This document shows, piece after piece, positions 35,493 through 44,265 of a DNA stretch of 64,000 nucleotides. The notes under the pieces are model-generated. The model ran no database searches and was not told the DNA's origin. It saw only the letters and a list, made by a program, of their open reading frames with translations. How positions within the stretch are numbered: the first letter of the stretch is position 1; the number at the start of each line of letters is the position of its first letter. The DNA is from Pseudomonadales bacterium (GTDB lineage Bacteria; Pseudomonadota; Gammaproteobacteria; Pseudomonadales; Pseudohongiellaceae), in the NCBI GenBank assembly GCA_022819645.1, contig JAJEGU010000067.1:62001-126000 (forward strand), given 5' to 3'. Both the position numbers and the translations under genes were made by a program.

Positions 35493-35933
35493 ATGTCCGG
35501 CACCCAGGCCAAACAGCGCGACTCCCACCAGTGCGTCGAAAGCGTTTTTCATGTCCGCTATGCCGAGACCGACAACATGGGCGTCGTGCATCATTCGACG
35601 TATCTGGTGTATTTCGAGGAAGGTCGCAGCCAGTACATGCGCGAGATGGGCAGTGACTACGCCCACGTGGAGGAAAGCGGCTACCAGCTCCCCGTCACCG
35701 AAGCCCAGCTGCGATTTTCCGGCAGTCTCCGCTATGGCCAGCAAGTGCGCGTTCGCACCTGGATCGCCGAAAGTCGCAGCCGCCGGCTCACTTTCGCTTA
35801 TGAAATCACCGCCGGCGACCATCCCCGGGTGCTTGTAACCGGATACACCCATCACGTCTGGACCGACGTGAACGGCAAGGTCACCCGGCTTCCGGAACGC
35901 TGGCGGAGCCATTTCCAGCCGAAGTTCGCGTAA
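35493..35933 (+). CDS. YbgC/4HBT-family acyl-CoA thioesterase
   Basis: 146 residues, a single hot-dog domain. The active-site region HVRYAETDNMGVVHHSTYLV, then YFEEGRS, is typical of YbgC/FadM-type thioesterases, with Asp as nucleophile or base. They hydrolyse short- to long-chain acyl-CoA or acyl-ACP; YbgC of E. coli associates with the Tol-Pal gene cluster, but no tol genes are here. Probably translated from a leaderless mRNA. The last 53 bases overlap, in opposite direction, the 3' end of an acyltransferase gene, so both can interfere with one another. Substrate unknown. Confidence 0.85.
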   Translation: MSGTQAKQRDSHQCVESVFHVRYAETDNMGVVHHSTYLVYFEEGRSQYMREMGSDYAHVEESGYQLPVTEAQLRFSGSLRYGQQVRVRTWIAESRSRRLTFAYEITAGDHPRVLVTGYTHHVWTDVNGKVTRLPERWRSHFQPKFA

Positions 35934-36807
35934 GCTCGCCCAGCGACTGCACCTGCCAGTAGAGAAAATCCGTCAATTCCTGGCGGCCCTGCAGGCCGCG
36001 CATGGATTCCCAGCCGATGGGCCCGCCGATTTCCACCCGCAAGGTCTTGCCGAACTTGTTGCGCGCCTCGTGGATCAGCAGCGCCATGCGCAGGGGCTCG
36101 GCGATATGCGAGGCCACGTGGAACTTGCGGCTGTTGCGGCCGTGGAAATAGATCGGCACAACCGTCGCCTCGGCGTCGCGCACGAGTTTGGCGGCGAAAT
36201 TGGTCCAGGGCGCATCGCGCACCGCGCCGAAGCCGAGCCGGTTCGCCGTGGACACCGCCCCCGAAGGAAAGATCAGCACCGGCACATTGTCCGCCAATGC
36301 TTCGAGGGCCAGTTGCCGCGAGCGGATATTGGTCTTGCGCGCCTGAGGCGCCGCGCTGAAATCGATGGGCAGAAAATAGGGCGCGAGTTCGCGGTCCTGG
36401 CACAGCAGGCTGTGCAGCATGATGCGGAAATCGCCCCGCAGCTTCACCGCGATATCGCACAGCACCATGCCGTCCACCACGCCGAAAGGATGATTGGCGA
36501 CAAACACCAGCGGCTGGCCGGGGGCCAGTCCGGCCAGCGGGGAACGGTCCATCTCCAGCTTGATGCCGGCCTCCTGCAAGCCTTCGGCGAAGAAATTTTC
36601 CACTCCGAGCTTCCGGTCCTTGAGTTCCCGGTAGATGCGTTCGATGCGGCGGCGCCCGGATAGGGCCTCCAGGGCCGCGATCAATTTCCTCTCCAGCCAG
36701 GAATCTTCCGGTTGCACATAGGAAACCCTGGGCGGGTCCCGCAGATAACAGGCGAACTGCGGATCCACTTTCCGCAGCCGGGCGGCGCTGAAATGATCAG
36801 TTTGCAC
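35881..36807 (-). CDS. PlsC-like acyltransferase (NHPFG type)
   Basis: 308 residues. Motif I is NHPFGVVDGMVL (the HPFG variant of HX4D, with His and Asp: NHPFGVVD). Motif III PSGAVSTANR and a late PIYFHGRNSRKF segment are also seen. This group includes the lysophospholipid acyltransferase and ornithine-lipid (OlsA/OlsB-like, hemolysin-type) enzymes. It starts 11 bases inside the end of the copper monooxygenase-like gene (both minus) and overlaps the thioesterase gene tail to tail. A small membrane-associated enzyme for lipid remodelling is likely; the precise acyl acceptor cannot be told. Confidence 0.8.
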   Translation of the reverse strand: MQTDHFSAARLRKVDPQFACYLRDPPRVSYVQPEDSWLERKLIAALEALSGRRRIERIYRELKDRKLGVENFFAEGLQEAGIKLEMDRSPLAGLAPGQPLVFVANHPFGVVDGMVLCDIAVKLRGDFRIMLHSLLCQDRELAPYFLPIDFSAAPQARKTNIRSRQLALEALADNVPVLIFPSGAVSTANRLGFGAVRDAPWTNFAAKLVRDAEATVVPIYFHGRNSRKFHVASHIAEPLRMALLIHEARNKFGKTLRVEIGGPIGWESMRGLQGRQELTDFLYWQVQSLGELTRTSAGNGSASVPEAG

Positions 36808-38497
36808 GATGGTAGGTGAAGTACCCGGTGAACATTTCTTCCCAGCTTTCCACGCCGAACCGCAGCTCGCTGTCCGGGTTGGGATTGTTGGGATTGGAAA
36901 TCGAATTGTCGAAGGCGCCGCTCACGCGCAGCACCGCGCCGGCGGGAATCGCCACCGGCTCGTCCAGGCGGTAATAAGGCTGCCAGCCGTAGTTGTAGGC
37001 CGGCACCGAAAAGACTTCCCGCAGGGGCTCGCCGGGGGCCTCCACGGCGAACTTCATGCGCTTGCCGCGAAAATTCATTCGCGCCCGCACGCCAAGGAGC
37101 ACCGCGTCGTGGTCAAGCCGGAAACTCGCCTCCAGGGGAAAATCGGGGGTATTGGGCGGCAGCACAAAGCGGGTGGAAACCGCGGCGGTAACCAGCTCCC
37201 GCCGCGGCGGCGCATCGTGAAAATACAGGCCGATGCGGCTGGCGTCGCTGGTGGACTGGCCATTGGTCACATAGTGGAACTGCATGGACAGCCTGTCCCC
37301 GGGGGCGATGCGAACTCCGGTTCCGGCGGGAAATTCGCGCAGCAGATCCTGGCCCGGGGCGTAGCCATCGAGAAACTTGCGGACGCTGTTTTCCCGCCGC
37401 TTTTCTTCGCCCCAGAAATCCTCTCCCTCGCCGGTGACGAAAATCATCAGATGATGCAGCACCGACTCATCTCCCGGCAGGTATTGCAGGGCGCGCACCC
37501 ACTTCTCTTCGGTGAATTCGAGCTCGGCGGTTTCGTAGGTGTAATCGAGCACGCCGGTGGGGGGGATGTCCTGCCGCGGCGCCTGGACGATATGATCGGG
37601 CTCGCCGAGGCGCCAGTCGATGGGCGGTGCCGCGGACAGCGCCTGCAATGGGTCGTTCTCTCCCGCCTCGCCCGGCGCGCCTGCGTCAATCCAGTTCACC
37701 AGCATCTGCAGGTCTTCGGTGCTGATGTGGCGGGCGTCCCGGGACTGGCCGACGCCGGAGTCAACCTGCATCGGCGGCATGCGCTTGTTGAGCAGCACTT
37801 CGCGGACCATCGGCGACCAGCCGAGCAGCATCAGGTAGCTGTCCAGGGCGAAAGGCCCCACCCCGCCCCGGCGATGACACATGCCGCAGTTCTCGATGAT
37901 TCGCGGCGCCACTTCGCTTGTGTAATCCGGCGGCTCGGCCAGCATGGCCTCGCGCAGGGGATAGGCGATGGGACATTCCCGCGGCGCCGTGCCACGAATG
38001 CTGTCGGCGATGCCGTCCCCGGACAGCGCCGCCAGCGCATGCGCGAACTCGACGCCGGGGCCGCCCTGGTAGAACAGCGACAGGCGTTCGGGGTTGAGCA
38101 GGGCCACTTCGCCCGCGCCGCGTAACTCCAGCGCCGCGGAAACGAGTTGCCCGCCATCCATGAGCAGCGGCAAATCGAGGTCGTCCGCAGCCGGGGCGTC
38201 ACCGCCGGAGCCGCGGGAATCGACGAAGACAAAGGCGATTTCACGATCCGCATGGCTGTCCGCCGCAGCGATGAACTGCGCCGCCATGGCGGGCATGGCC
38301 GGGCAGTCGGCGTCCCAGGCCATCAGCGCCAGGGCCCGCAGATGACGATAGCGGCTCAACTGGTGAAACACGCCGCCGGTATCGAGCAGCGCGAAATCGT
38401 CAATCCGCTCCGGCGCCGCCCGGGACTGGGCGCAAAGCGCAATCAGCAAAGCTGCCGCGAGGGTTTGCAGCAGGCGCCTGGCGGACGGATGTTCCAT
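36797..38497 (-). CDS. Copper type II monooxygenase-like protein with cytochrome c motif and altered copper site
   Basis: 566 residues with a signal peptide to about residue 27. Order: a thioredoxin-like part (residues about 30-150; only one Cys, WDADCPAM), a single c-type haem motif CGMCHRR (C204, C207, H208), and a peptidylglycine-monooxygenase-like domain (about 300-560). In this domain HH at 348-349 and H408 match the first copper site (VLHHLMIF, SMQFHYVTNG). The usual second-site HxH in P-H-M-H-x-R-G-K reads A-R-M-N-F-R-G-K here (R473 and N475 replace the histidines). So it probably lost the catalytic copper and may transfer electrons or bind substrate only. Its two relatives at 39808 and 41336 keep HxH. 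Confidence 0.72.
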   Translation of the reverse strand: MEHPSARRLLQTLAAALLIALCAQSRAAPERIDDFALLDTGGVFHQLSRYRHLRALALMAWDADCPAMPAMAAQFIAAADSHADREIAFVFVDSRGSGGDAPAADDLDLPLLMDGGQLVSAALELRGAGEVALLNPERLSLFYQGGPGVEFAHALAALSGDGIADSIRGTAPRECPIAYPLREAMLAEPPDYTSEVAPRIIENCGMCHRRGGVGPFALDSYLMLLGWSPMVREVLLNKRMPPMQVDSGVGQSRDARHISTEDLQMLVNWIDAGAPGEAGENDPLQALSAAPPIDWRLGEPDHIVQAPRQDIPPTGVLDYTYETAELEFTEEKWVRALQYLPGDESVLHHLMIFVTGEGEDFWGEEKRRENSVRKFLDGYAPGQDLLREFPAGTGVRIAPGDRLSMQFHYVTNGQSTSDASRIGLYFHDAPPRRELVTAAVSTRFVLPPNTPDFPLEASFRLDHDAVLLGVRARMNFRGKRMKFAVEAPGEPLREVFSVPAYNYGWQPYYRLDEPVAIPAGAVLRVSGAFDNSISNPNNPNPDSELRFGVESWEEMFTGYFTYHRAN

Positions 38498-38736
38498 GGC
38501 GCACGGCCTTCGGGGTGTGGAATGAAGGTGCTACTTTACTATTCCGGCGGGCGGCATTTCCAGCCCGAAACCCCGTCCTCTTGCGTAACATTTGCTTACA
38601 ATTCAAGCGTTTTCGATTCCATGCGCTCACTGGACGATTCGCGGCCTTGCCATTATGCTTTGTGTCTGCATTCCACGGGCAGGCACGCCATGGCGGGCTC
38701 TCGTGTGTTTTCGTCTGCACCAAGAGGAACCAATCG

Positions 38737-39678
38737 ATGCAACGCTTGTACCAACCCTTGCTGGCGCTTTCCGCCCTGTTGCTGATGGCCGTCGCCCCGC
38801 CGTCCCAGGCCCAGGCCCAGGACGACCAGCCCCGATTTCTTTCCCTGACGCCGCCCGAGGGGCTGCCGATCATCCCCCTGATGGAAGGCTGGGTCGCCAA
38901 CGAAGACGGCACCACCACGATTTCCTACGGTTTCATCAACCGCAATTCCGATCAGGACGTGACAATCCCCCTGGGGGAAAACAACTATATCGAGCCCGCT
39001 GAATTCGACGGCATGCAACCGACCCATTTTCCGTCGGGCCGCGGCACCGGCGTGTTTACGGTCACCCTGCCCGAAGGCCGGGAAGACACCGATGTCTGGT
39101 GGTATCTGAAGACCGGCGACTCCGAAGCCTTGCGGGTTCCCGGCCGGCGCGGCGCCTCGGCCTATGAACTCGACTTCATCCGCCCCCGCCCCCAGGGGTC
39201 GCTGCAGCCGCTGGCGGCATTCGGCGACAATGAACTCGCCGCCGGCCTGTTTGGAAACATCAACGATCACGACGCCGCGGTCACCGCGGGCGAGCAGGTT
39301 GAACTCGTGGTCAACGCCAGGGACCCGGCCGAGCGCGACCCGGAAGATCCCCGCTTTGGCGAGCCGCTGGACATGAACGTGGAATTCAACCTGCACCAGG
39401 GCCCCGGCCAGGTGAGCTTCGAGCGCGACCCGGGCGCTCCGGTGCCGGAAAACCCCTTTGACGAGGACGACCCGCGCTTCGAGTTCTTCACCGGGCCCGA
39501 AGGCAACGAGGCGATCATCGAAGGCGGGGAAGGCTCCGCCATGGCGCTGGCCACTTTTTCCGAACCCGGCGAGTACATTATTCGCGCCGCGGTAAACGTG
39601 CACACGGCGCCGGACAGCTCCTACGGCGACCAGTGCTGCTGGACCAATGTCTACTCGCGGGTCACGGTCACCGACTGA
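38737..39678 (+). CDS. Exported Ig-like/unknown protein beside copper enzymes
   Basis: 313 residues from ATG 38737, with AGAGGA upstream; the open frame continues to 38515 but the signal peptide (LLALSALLLMAVAPPSQAQA) fixes this start. No lipobox, no membrane helix after the signal. Rich in Asp, Pro and Gly, with strand-like stretches (TTTISYGFINRNSDQDVTIP and ATFSEPGEYIIRAAVNVHT) that suggest beta-sandwich domains. A vicinal Cys pair CCW lies near the C-terminus. I recognise no family. It is divergent from the altered copper enzyme gene and upstream of two related oxidases, so it may be a periplasmic subunit or carrier for them. Confidence 0.72.
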   Translation: MQRLYQPLLALSALLLMAVAPPSQAQAQDDQPRFLSLTPPEGLPIIPLMEGWVANEDGTTTISYGFINRNSDQDVTIPLGENNYIEPAEFDGMQPTHFPSGRGTGVFTVTLPEGREDTDVWWYLKTGDSEALRVPGRRGASAYELDFIRPRPQGSLQPLAAFGDNELAAGLFGNINDHDAAVTAGEQVELVVNARDPAERDPEDPRFGEPLDMNVEFNLHQGPGQVSFERDPGAPVPENPFDEDDPRFEFFTGPEGNEAIIEGGEGSAMALATFSEPGEYIIRAAVNVHTAPDSSYGDQCCWTNVYSRVTVTD

Positions 39679-39807
39679 GACCTGTTTCAAAATGTTGCAT
39701 TCGCCGGTACGGAAAAACCCGGCGAATCGTGGACTTGGGGCAGGGAAGAATTTAGTATCCGGCGGGTGTTCCGTCGGGAATATAGACCATCATCCGAGGA
39801 GAATGAC

Positions 39808-41160
39808 ATGAAACTGGCGCAAGCTTTGATCCTGGTCGGTGGCGCGGTGGCTTTTGGCGCCCTGGCCCAAGCCGCGAATGGGCAACACGACATCACCTAC
39901 AACGGTGACGTGGCAAGAATCATCAACGAGAACTGTGTGGTCTGCCACCGGGAAGGCGGCATCGGCCCGATGCAGTTCGAGAACTTCGACCAGGTCCGTC
40001 CCTGGGCGCCCCTGATTTCCCTCAAGGTCGCCACCCGGGAAATGCCTCCCTATGCCTATGATCACGGCATCGGCATCCAGGAACTGGAAGGCGACTGGCG
40101 GCTGGCCCAGGACGAGATCGACGCCATCGTCGCCTGGGTTGAGCAGGGCGCGCCCCTGGGCGATCCCGATGTGGTTCCCCCCATGCCGGAACTGCCCGAT
40201 CCCAGCGCCTGGAACTTCGAGCCCGAACTCGGCGCTCCGGACCTGATCATTCCTTCGATTCCCATGGACATTCCCGCCAACGGCAATGACCTGTGGAGCA
40301 AGCACTACGTCCCCAGCACCCTGACCATGGACCGTTGCATCAAGGCGGTGCAGGTCAAGCCCCGGGGCGACGCCACGGCGGTTGTGCATCACGCCAACTC
40401 CTATATCGAGGCGGAAAACGAAGACGGCGAATTCGAGCGCTTCGGCCAGCTCACTGAATACGCCATGGGCAAATGGGGCGAATTGATGCCGGAAGGCGTC
40501 TGCCGCACCATTCCCGCCGGCTCCCGCGTTTCCTGGGACATCCACATGTTCCCCGGTGGCGTTGGCGCCACTGCCGAAGGTCAGATGATCAAGGACAATG
40601 TGGTGGAAATCGGCCTCTGGTTCCACGATGAGGACTACGCGGAAACCGAAAGCCCCTACAAGCAGGATCTGCGCCTCTATCCCATGCGCTCCGGCTATGA
40701 GGGCGGCCATCTGATCGTGCCCCCGAATGGCTACACCATGACCCAGGGCTTCCACTCCTTCGACCATCCGGTTCGCATCGACAGCTTCCAGCCGCACGGC
40801 CATCTGCGCATGAACGCCGCTTCGCTGGAAATCTTCTATCCCGAAACCGGCCGCACCGAGCAGATCAGCCAGATCTCCAACTGGAGCGCCACCTGGCACC
40901 ACAGCCACATCTACGAAGCCGATGTGGCGCCGCTGCTGCCGACCGGCGCGGTGCTCGTGATCAAGCAGTGGTACGACAATACCGCCAACAACCCCAATAA
41001 TCCCGACCCGGACCAGTGGGTGTACGGCGGCAGCCGCACCGGTGACGAAATGTCCCATGCCTGGATCGCCATCACCCATCTGGACGATGAAGGTTACGAG
41101 AAGATCGTCGCCGGGCGCAGGGCCAAGGAGCAGCGCAGCCTGGCGGCATCCGACGACTGA
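39808..41160 (+). CDS. Cytochrome c/copper type II monooxygenase-like protein, paralogue 1
   Basis: 450 residues from ATG 39808 (GAGGAGA upstream), with a signal peptide to about residue 23. N-terminal haem c motif CVVCHREGGIGPM (C43, C46, H47) followed by a typical single-haem fold. The second part is a copper type II ascorbate-dependent monooxygenase-like domain: VVHHANSY (H194, H195), SWDIHMFPGG (H246) and PHGHLRMN (H330, H332), matching HH, H and HxH copper ligands. A third histidine cluster WHHSHIY lies near 364-367. These enzymes hydroxylate carbon next to nitrogen or similar groups in the periplasm; the substrate is unknown. Very similar to the next gene. A terminator follows. Confidence 0.8.
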   Translation: MKLAQALILVGGAVAFGALAQAANGQHDITYNGDVARIINENCVVCHREGGIGPMQFENFDQVRPWAPLISLKVATREMPPYAYDHGIGIQELEGDWRLAQDEIDAIVAWVEQGAPLGDPDVVPPMPELPDPSAWNFEPELGAPDLIIPSIPMDIPANGNDLWSKHYVPSTLTMDRCIKAVQVKPRGDATAVVHHANSYIEAENEDGEFERFGQLTEYAMGKWGELMPEGVCRTIPAGSRVSWDIHMFPGGVGATAEGQMIKDNVVEIGLWFHDEDYAETESPYKQDLRLYPMRSGYEGGHLIVPPNGYTMTQGFHSFDHPVRIDSFQPHGHLRMNAASLEIFYPETGRTEQISQISNWSATWHHSHIYEADVAPLLPTGAVLVIKQWYDNTANNPNNPDPDQWVYGGSRTGDEMSHAWIAITHLDDEGYEKIVAGRRAKEQRSLAASDD

Positions 41161-41185
41161 GTCTCGCGCAAGCGGTTCAAACCCG

Positions 41186-41217
41186 AAAGGGGCGGCCCAT
41201 GGGCCGCCCCTTTTTCG
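41186..41217 (+). terminator. Rho-independent terminator between paralogues
   Basis: Stem AAAGGGGCGGCCC (41186-41198) paired with GGGCCGCCCCTTT (41201-41213), two-base loop, then more T. It lies 25 bp after the first paralogue, so the second has its own promoter or attenuation. Confidence 0.85.
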
Positions 41218-41335
41218 TCTGGTTGCAATTGCAATTTGGCACATTTGGGCCGTTTCCGCTTCCCCGAAAACTGGAGTAGACTTGGGCGGGTGGATATTGC
41301 AGCCCAATAAATCAGGCAACAGAGAGGACAGGCAG

Positions 41336-42670
41336 ATGAAGCTGATCCGGACGCTTTCCCTGGCGGCGCTTGGTCTTCCCGCTGTGGCACTGGCCCAGCA
41401 GGACCTAAGCTACAACGAGCACATCGCCACCATCATCAACGAAAACTGCGTGGTCTGCCACCGCGAAGGCGGCATTGGCCCCATGCAGCTCGAAAACTAC
41501 GACCAGGTCCGCCCCTGGGCGCCGCTCATCTCACTGCGGGTGGCGAGTCGCGAAATGCCTCCCTATTCCTACGACCACGGCATTGGCATCCAGGACCTGA
41601 AAGGAGACTGGCGGCTGAGCCAGGAAGACATCGACGCCGTAGTTGCCTGGGTGGAACAGGGTTCTCCCCAGGGCGACCCGGACATTGTCCCGCCGGCGCC
41701 TGATCTGCCCGACCCGGACGCCTGGAACTTCGAGCCCGAGTTCGGCGCGCCGGACCTGATAATCCCTTCGGTGGCCATGGACATTCCCGCCAGCGGCAAC
41801 GATCTGTGGAGCAAGCATTTCGTGGAAAGCGGCCTCGCCGCCGACCGCTGCATCAAGGCGGTGCAGGTAAAGCCCAGGGGCGACGCCAAGGCGGTGGTGC
41901 ACCACGCCAACTCCGACATCTGGGCGCCGGATGAAAACGGCGAGTACGAGGAACTCGGGCAATTGACCGAATACGCCATGGGCAAGTGGGGCGAATTGAT
42001 GCCGGAAGGCGTCTGCCGCACGCTCCCCGAGGCGGCGCGCATTCGCTGGGACATTCACATGTATCCGGGCGGTGTCGGCGCTACCGCTGAAGGCCAGGTG
42101 ATTCGGGACAATGTGGTGGAAATCGGCCTCTGGTTCCACGATGAGGGCTTCATGGAGCGCGAGCAGCCCTACAGGCAGGACCTGCGCCCCTACCTCATGC
42201 GTTCCGGCTACGAAAACGGCGAACTGATCCTGCCGCCCCATGGCTACACCATGACCCAGGGCTTCCACTCCTTCGACCACCCGGTGCGCATCGACAGCTT
42301 CCAGCCACACGGCCACCTGCGCATGAATGCCGCTTCCTTCGAGATTTTCTATCCCGAAACCGGCCGCACCGAGCAGATCAGCCAGATCTCCAACTGGAGC
42401 GCCACCTGGCACCACAGCCACATCTACGAACCCGACGTGGCCCCGCTGGTTCCCACCGGCGCGGTGCTGGTCATCAAGCAGTGGTACGACAACACCGCCA
42501 ACAACCCCAATAATCCCGACCCGGACCAGTGGGTTTACGACGGCAGTCGCACCGGCGATGAAATGTCGCACGCCTGGATTGCCATCACCCACCTCGACGA
42601 GGAAGGCTACCAGAAACTCCTCGCCGAACGCGAAGCCAGCCAGCAACGCTCACTGGCAGCTTCCGACTAG
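41336..42670 (+). CDS. Cytochrome c/copper type II monooxygenase-like protein, paralogue 2
   Basis: 444 residues from ATG 41336 (AGAGGA upstream). Signal peptide to about residue 20. Same order as paralogue 1: haem c motif CVVCHREGGIGPM, HH, then DIHM, HxH (PHGHLRMN) and WHHSHIY. Long stretches are identical between the two proteins, particularly the C-terminal half, so they arose by tandem duplication; most change is in the first 30 residues and the mid-loop near FMEREQPY. The stop codon overlaps the first bases of a REP-like repeat. A terminator at 42730-42759 follows. Substrate unknown. Confidence 0.8.
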   Translation: MKLIRTLSLAALGLPAVALAQQDLSYNEHIATIINENCVVCHREGGIGPMQLENYDQVRPWAPLISLRVASREMPPYSYDHGIGIQDLKGDWRLSQEDIDAVVAWVEQGSPQGDPDIVPPAPDLPDPDAWNFEPEFGAPDLIIPSVAMDIPASGNDLWSKHFVESGLAADRCIKAVQVKPRGDAKAVVHHANSDIWAPDENGEYEELGQLTEYAMGKWGELMPEGVCRTLPEAARIRWDIHMYPGGVGATAEGQVIRDNVVEIGLWFHDEGFMEREQPYRQDLRPYLMRSGYENGELILPPHGYTMTQGFHSFDHPVRIDSFQPHGHLRMNAASFEIFYPETGRTEQISQISNWSATWHHSHIYEPDVAPLVPTGAVLVIKQWYDNTANNPNNPDPDQWVYDGSRTGDEMSHAWIAITHLDEEGYQKLLAEREASQQRSLAASD

Positions 42671-42719
42671 GAGTCTGCGCCGCAGGAATTCGCGAAAGCG
42701 AAAATTCGCTATCGCCGCG
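42669..42719 (+). repeat. REP-like repeat, copy 4
   Basis: AGGAGTCTGCGCC, AGGAATTC, GCGAAAGCGAAAATTCGC and ATCGCCGCG in order. The A-G of its first bases are the last two bases of the TAG stop codon of the gene before it, so insertion was exactly at the gene end. Confidence 0.8.
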
Positions 42720-42729
42720 GCACAATTCG

Positions 42730-42763
42730 AAGGCCAGCCGCATCTCCCCGGCTGGCCTTTGTC
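42730..42763 (+). terminator. Rho-independent terminator
   Basis: Stem AAGGCCAGCC (42730-42739) paired with GGCTGGCCTT (42750-42759), ten-base loop, then TGTCTT. It lies 60 bp after paralogue 2 and beyond the REP copy. Confidence 0.75.
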
Positions 42764-42821
42764 TTGTGTGCCTTCCATTTCCAGACAGAATGAGAATTGC
42801 CGCAGGAAAAGCGGTAGTGTA

Positions 42822-43340
42822 TCAGTTTGACTTTTCGTCAAGGGACGATAGACGGATGCCGCGACGGTCAAGCAGTACGTCACGCAATTCAACCCCGAGC
42901 ACATCGCGAACGCCGTCCAAATCAACACCGCGCTCAAAAGCGCTCTCCCTCATTTTCCCCAAGAGTCCCTCTGGCGGCTCGAAGTTTTGAGCATGGCCGA
43001 AAGCTGTTTCCTGTATTCCGAGCGCGTCCGCGCCTTCGGTTTGCTCGAACAACTTTTCCGCTTCGGCCTTCGCCCATGCCTTGGCATCCAGCTTTTCTGA
43101 AATCTGCGCCCCAAGTTCCGTTAGCCTGATCGGGCTGCTGGATGCGGTGGTCGGAGGTGGCAGTCGCTCAAGAATTTTCTTGATGTCCGTCCGCACTTCA
43201 CGAATGAAGTCTTTGAAGTTGGTCCTGTCGGTGTTAACTTCGCCCTGCCATTTTCCGTACTTGTAGGCGAATCCGATAGCAGCAAGAACCAAAGTAACTG
43301 ATATGGTGACTGCTGCTATCGCGAAATGTAATGCTGTCAT
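42822..43340 (-). CDS. Single-pass membrane protein, unknown function
   Basis: 172 residues. One N-terminal membrane helix (AIAAVTISVTLVLAAIGFA) followed by a soluble part with a short coiled helix (FKDFIREVRTDIKKILERL), then SPIRLTELGAQISEKLDAKA, which begins a helical domain. No signal cleavage site. Start ATG is usual; the GC content looks lower than in neighbours and it lies next to an IS remnant, so it may be acquired. I do not recognise a defined family. Confidence 0.6.
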   Translation of the reverse strand: MTALHFAIAAVTISVTLVLAAIGFAYKYGKWQGEVNTDRTNFKDFIREVRTDIKKILERLPPPTTASSSPIRLTELGAQISEKLDAKAWAKAEAEKLFEQTEGADALGIQETAFGHAQNFEPPEGLLGKMRESAFERGVDLDGVRDVLGVELRDVLLDRRGIRLSSLDEKSN

Positions 43341-43405
43341 GCCGTTTTCCCCCTCAGCGGCAGCGTATCATGGGGGTTTGCTGCGGACAATGCAACTTCT
43401 GTCGG

Positions 43406-43702
43406 CTACTTGCGTTCGGCGTAGCGGGTCCCGGGCTTCGGCCCTGGGCGTTGCGGCTCCGGGGCTGCCGCGTCGATCAGGCCGACGATCCATTCGCAAT
43501 CTCGCACGGTATGGTCAAGTCCGGCTTCCATCGCTGGCGTGACGCGCAGTGTCTTATGGATGCGGCAGAAATTGTAATGCACGAAATACAGGCTCAACAT
43601 GGCGACGTGCTTTTCGATCTTCTTCGAGAATGCGTTTGTCAGGCGAGTGAATCGACGGTTCCCCATGCGCATCGAGAGATTGTGACGCTCGAAAAGCAGC
43701 AA
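43406..43702 (-). pseudogene. IS1-like transposase, 3' remnant
   Basis: 98 residues of an open frame whose core, RMGNRRFTRLTNAFSKKIEK and YNFCRIHKTLRVTPAMEAGL, is the C-terminal region found in IS1-family-like DDE transposases. The catalytic Asp residues of the N-terminal half are missing, so the 5' part is lost and the gene is not functional. It lies between the membrane protein gene and purE. No inverted terminal repeats were visible. Confidence 0.72.
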
Positions 43703-43764
43703 GCTTGCACAGAGTTTGCTACTAGGTTAGTTTCCCCGGTTTTTGGCAGAGGAGATTGGGGTTG

Positions 43765-44265
43765 ATGAGTTCGCCTTTTGTCGCGATTTTGATGGGGTCC
43801 AAATCAGATCTTGAAGCCATGCGGGCCGGGGCCGATGTGCTGGAGAAATTCGGCATCCGCTACGAGATCAAGATCAGTTCGGCGCATCGTACGCCGGAAG
43901 CGACCAGGGAATACGTGGAAGCCGCCGTGGAGCGCGGCTGTCAGGTCTTTATCGCCGGCGCCGGCCTCGCCGCGCATCTTGCCGGCGCCATTGCCGCCCA
44001 TACTACCCGGCCCGTCATCGGCGTACCCATGGACGCCGGGCCCCTGCAGGGGATGGACTCCCTGCTTTCCACGGTGCAAATGCCCTCGGGGGTGCCGGTG
44101 GCTTCCGTGGCCATCGGCAGGACCGGCGCCAGGAACGCCGCCTATCTGGCGGCGCAGATTCTTGCCCTGGCCGATACTGCGCTTGCGGGCCGGGTTGCCG
44201 CCGACCGCAAGGCCGACGCCGAAAGAGTGCAGTCCCAGGACCGGGAGTTGCAGGCACAGCAGTGA
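43765..44265 (+). CDS. purE: N5-carboxyaminoimidazole ribonucleotide mutase
   Basis: 166 residues from ATG 43765 (GGAG about 10 bases upstream); a TTG at 43756 is open too. Class I PurE: it converts N5-CAIR to CAIR in purine synthesis, working with PurK. Motifs: [10 protein letters not shown] at the substrate pocket, SAHRTPE with the catalytic His, and [20 protein letters not shown]. The C-terminus has about 20 charged residues beyond the usual end. purK is not adjacent; the next gene is tsaC, starting inside the stop codon (GTGA overlap). Cytoplasmic octamer expected from family. Confidence 0.95.
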   Translation: MSSPFVAILMGSKSDLEAMRAGADVLEKFGIRYEIKISSAHRTPEATREYVEAAVERGCQVFIAGAGLAAHLAGAIAAHTTRPVIGVPMDAGPLQGMDSLLSTVQMPSGVPVASVAIGRTGARNAAYLAAQILALADTALAGRVAADRKADAERVQSQDRELQAQQ

